Source of the DNA: Sphingomonas sp.
Lineage (GTDB): Bacteria > Pseudomonadota > Alphaproteobacteria > Sphingomonadales > Sphingomonadaceae
Assembly: GCA_017849555.1 (NCBI GenBank)
Contig: JAFIGU010000083.1
Span: forward strand, 1 to 53,583
DNA: 53,583 bases
Direction: 5' to 3'
The stretch's first letter is position 1; each line of letters opens with the position of its first letter. Both the position numbers and the translations under genes were made by a program. The notes beneath the pieces are model-generated. The model was not told the DNA's origin, searched no databases, and saw only the letters and a list, made by a program, of their open reading frames with translations. Positions 52,418 through 53,583 of the stretch are shown here, piece after piece.

Positions 52418-53518
52418 ATGGGTTTCCGTTGCGGCATCGTGGGCCTGCCCAATGTGGGCAAGTCCACCCTCTTTAACGCGCTGACCGAAACGGCGGCGGC
52501 GCAGGCCGCGAATTATCCGTTCTGCACGATCGAGCCCAATGTCGGCAATGTCGGCGTCCCCGATCCGCGGCTCGACAAATTGGCCGCGGTTGCGGGCTCG
52601 GCCAAGATCATCGAGACGCAACTCGCCTTCGTCGACATCGCCGGGCTGGTGCGCGGCGCCTCCAAGGGCGAGGGGCTCGGCAATCAGTTCCTCGGCAATA
52701 TCCGCGAGGTCGACGCGATCGTCCACGTCCTGCGCTGCTTCGAGGACGGCGACGTGACGCATGTCGAGGGCAAGGTCGATCCGATCGCCGATGCCGAGAC
52801 GGTCGAGACCGAATTGATGCTCGCCGATCTCGAAAGCCTCGAAAAGCGCGTGCCCAATTTCGTCAAGAAGGGCCAGTCGGGCGACAAGGAAGCGAAGATC
52901 GCCGCCAGCGTGCTCGGCCAGGCGCTCGATCTGCTACGCGACGGCAAACCGGCGCGGCTGACCCAGCCCAAGGATGTGGAGGAAGCGCGGGTCTTCGCGC
53001 AGGCGCAATTGCTCACCGCCAAGCCGGTGCTCTACGTCTGCAACGTCGAGGAAGCGAATGCCGCCAACGGCAATGCGCATTCGGCGCGGGTGTTCGAAAA
53101 GGCCGCGGCCGAGGGCGCCGAGGCGGTAGTCGTCTCCGCTGCGATCGAGGCCGAGATCGCGACGATGCCGGTCGAGGATCGCGGCGAGTTCCTCGCCGAG
53201 CTGGGGCTGGGCGAAACCGGGCTCGCCCGCGTGATCCGCGCTGGATACAAATTGCTGCATCTCCTCACCTTCTTCACCGTCGGGCCAAAGGAGGCACGCG
53301 CCTGGACGGTCGAGGCCGGGGCGAAGGCGCCGCAGGCCGCCGGGGTGATCCACACCGATTTCGAACGCGGGTTCATCCGCGCCGAAACGATCGCCTATGA
53401 CGATTATGTCACGCTCGGCGGCGAAGCCGGTGCGCGCGAGGCGGGCAAGCTGCGCCAGGAAGGCAAGGAATATGTCGTCCAGGACGGCGACGTGATGCTG
53501 TTCCGGTTCAACGTTTAA
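52418..53518 (+). CDS. ychF: Redox-regulated ATPase/GTPase YchF
   Basis: The predicted protein has 366 residues; ATG 52418 follows TTGAGGAACGAAC. G-domain motifs are GLPNVGKST (G1, ~8-16), the conserved YPFCTIEPNVG switch, FVDIAGLVRGASKGEGLGN (G3 with the YchF-typical insertion) and the altered G4 NVEE that favours ATP, as in the Obg-family YchF/OLA1 branch. A coiled-coil middle and the C-terminal TGS domain (FTVGPKEARAWTVEAGAKAP, ending FRFNV) complete it. It associates with ribosomes and antioxidant control. The rplY-pth-(oxygenase, lipoprotein)-ychF order is a modified form of the usual pth-ychF pair. Confidence 0.98.
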   Translation: MGFRCGIVGLPNVGKSTLFNALTETAAAQAANYPFCTIEPNVGNVGVPDPRLDKLAAVAGSAKIIETQLAFVDIAGLVRGASKGEGLGNQFLGNIREVDAIVHVLRCFEDGDVTHVEGKVDPIADAETVETELMLADLESLEKRVPNFVKKGQSGDKEAKIAASVLGQALDLLRDGKPARLTQPKDVEEARVFAQAQLLTAKPVLYVCNVEEANAANGNAHSARVFEKAAAEGAEAVVVSAAIEAEIATMPVEDRGEFLAELGLGETGLARVIRAGYKLLHLLTFFTVGPKEARAWTVEAGAKAPQAAGVIHTDFERGFIRAETIAYDDYVTLGGEAGAREAGKLRQEGKEYVVQDGDVMLFRFNV

Positions 53519-53533
53519 TAGGTTCACTGTCTT

Positions 53534-53565
53534 CCCCCGTTCGCCCTGAGCTTGTCGAAGGGCGG
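53534..53565. repeat. REP-like repeat, family B, single arm at window end
   Basis: CCCCCGTTCGCCCTGAGCTT then GTCGAAGGGCGG matches one arm of the family B repeats and forms a CGCCCT...AGGGCG hairpin. The mirrored arm may lie past the window end. Confidence 0.7.
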
Positions 53566-53583
53566 CCCTAACTCACGAACGGC

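Overview
The window reads as chromosomal DNA of a GC-rich alphaproteobacterium of the Sphingomonadaceae, most likely Sphingomonas or a close relative. The basis is the gene set and its order: xseA/DUF2093/M23 peptidase divergent from purD, purA with a short hisZ, serC-serA, glyQ-glyS followed by ppdK, and rplY-pth-ychF. Several large TonB-dependent receptors (TBDRs) with TPR-fused modifying enzymes, a membrane-anchored CycM-type cytochrome c, and dense palindromic intergenic repeats agree with this. No rRNA, tRNA, CRISPR array, integrase or transposase was recognised.

Layout. 1-5.4 kb: the RG-rich tail of an RNA-binding-like protein, a methyltransferase, a class II aldolase and clpB. 5.5-21 kb: an accessory-looking block with three TBDRs, a TPR sulfotransferase, an Asp/Asn-hydroxylase-like protein, a TPR 2OG-Fe(II)-oxygenase-like protein and small secreted proteins. 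Two of the TBDRs are close paralogues that share 5' leaders and 3' terminators. 21-30.3 kb: housekeeping genes, namely the xseA operon, purD, an HhH membrane protein, a J-protein and the tightly overlapping brkB-fabI-GNAT-aroC run. 30.6-41.4 kb: purA, hisZ, serA/serC behind an apparent serC-type RNA leader, an extensin-like lipoprotein, a LOG-family protein, cytochrome c, pheA and a DUF1214/DUF1254 pair. 41.4-53.5 kb: ppdK, glyS-glyQ, a TraB/GumN protein, rplY-pth, a second small 2OG-type oxygenase, a Gln-rich lipoprotein and ychF.

The conserved parts are ordinary metabolism: serine (serC, serA), aromatic amino acids (aroC, pheA), purines (purD, purA), histidine (hisZ), fatty acids (fabI), glycine tRNA charging (glyQS) and translation or quality control (clpB, rplY, pth, ychF). 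The most unusual part is the 5.5-21 kb block. There, outer-membrane receptors sit beside cytoplasmic enzymes predicted to hydroxylate or sulfate a substrate, which suggests an uptake-and-modification system of unknown substrate.

About a dozen REP-like inverted repeats of at least four sequence families lie between genes. One lies in frame inside glyS, and one carries a second perfect palindrome nested within it. Several regulatory-looking RNA hairpins are visible: the serC leader, a hairpin over the serA start codon, and the rplY leader.
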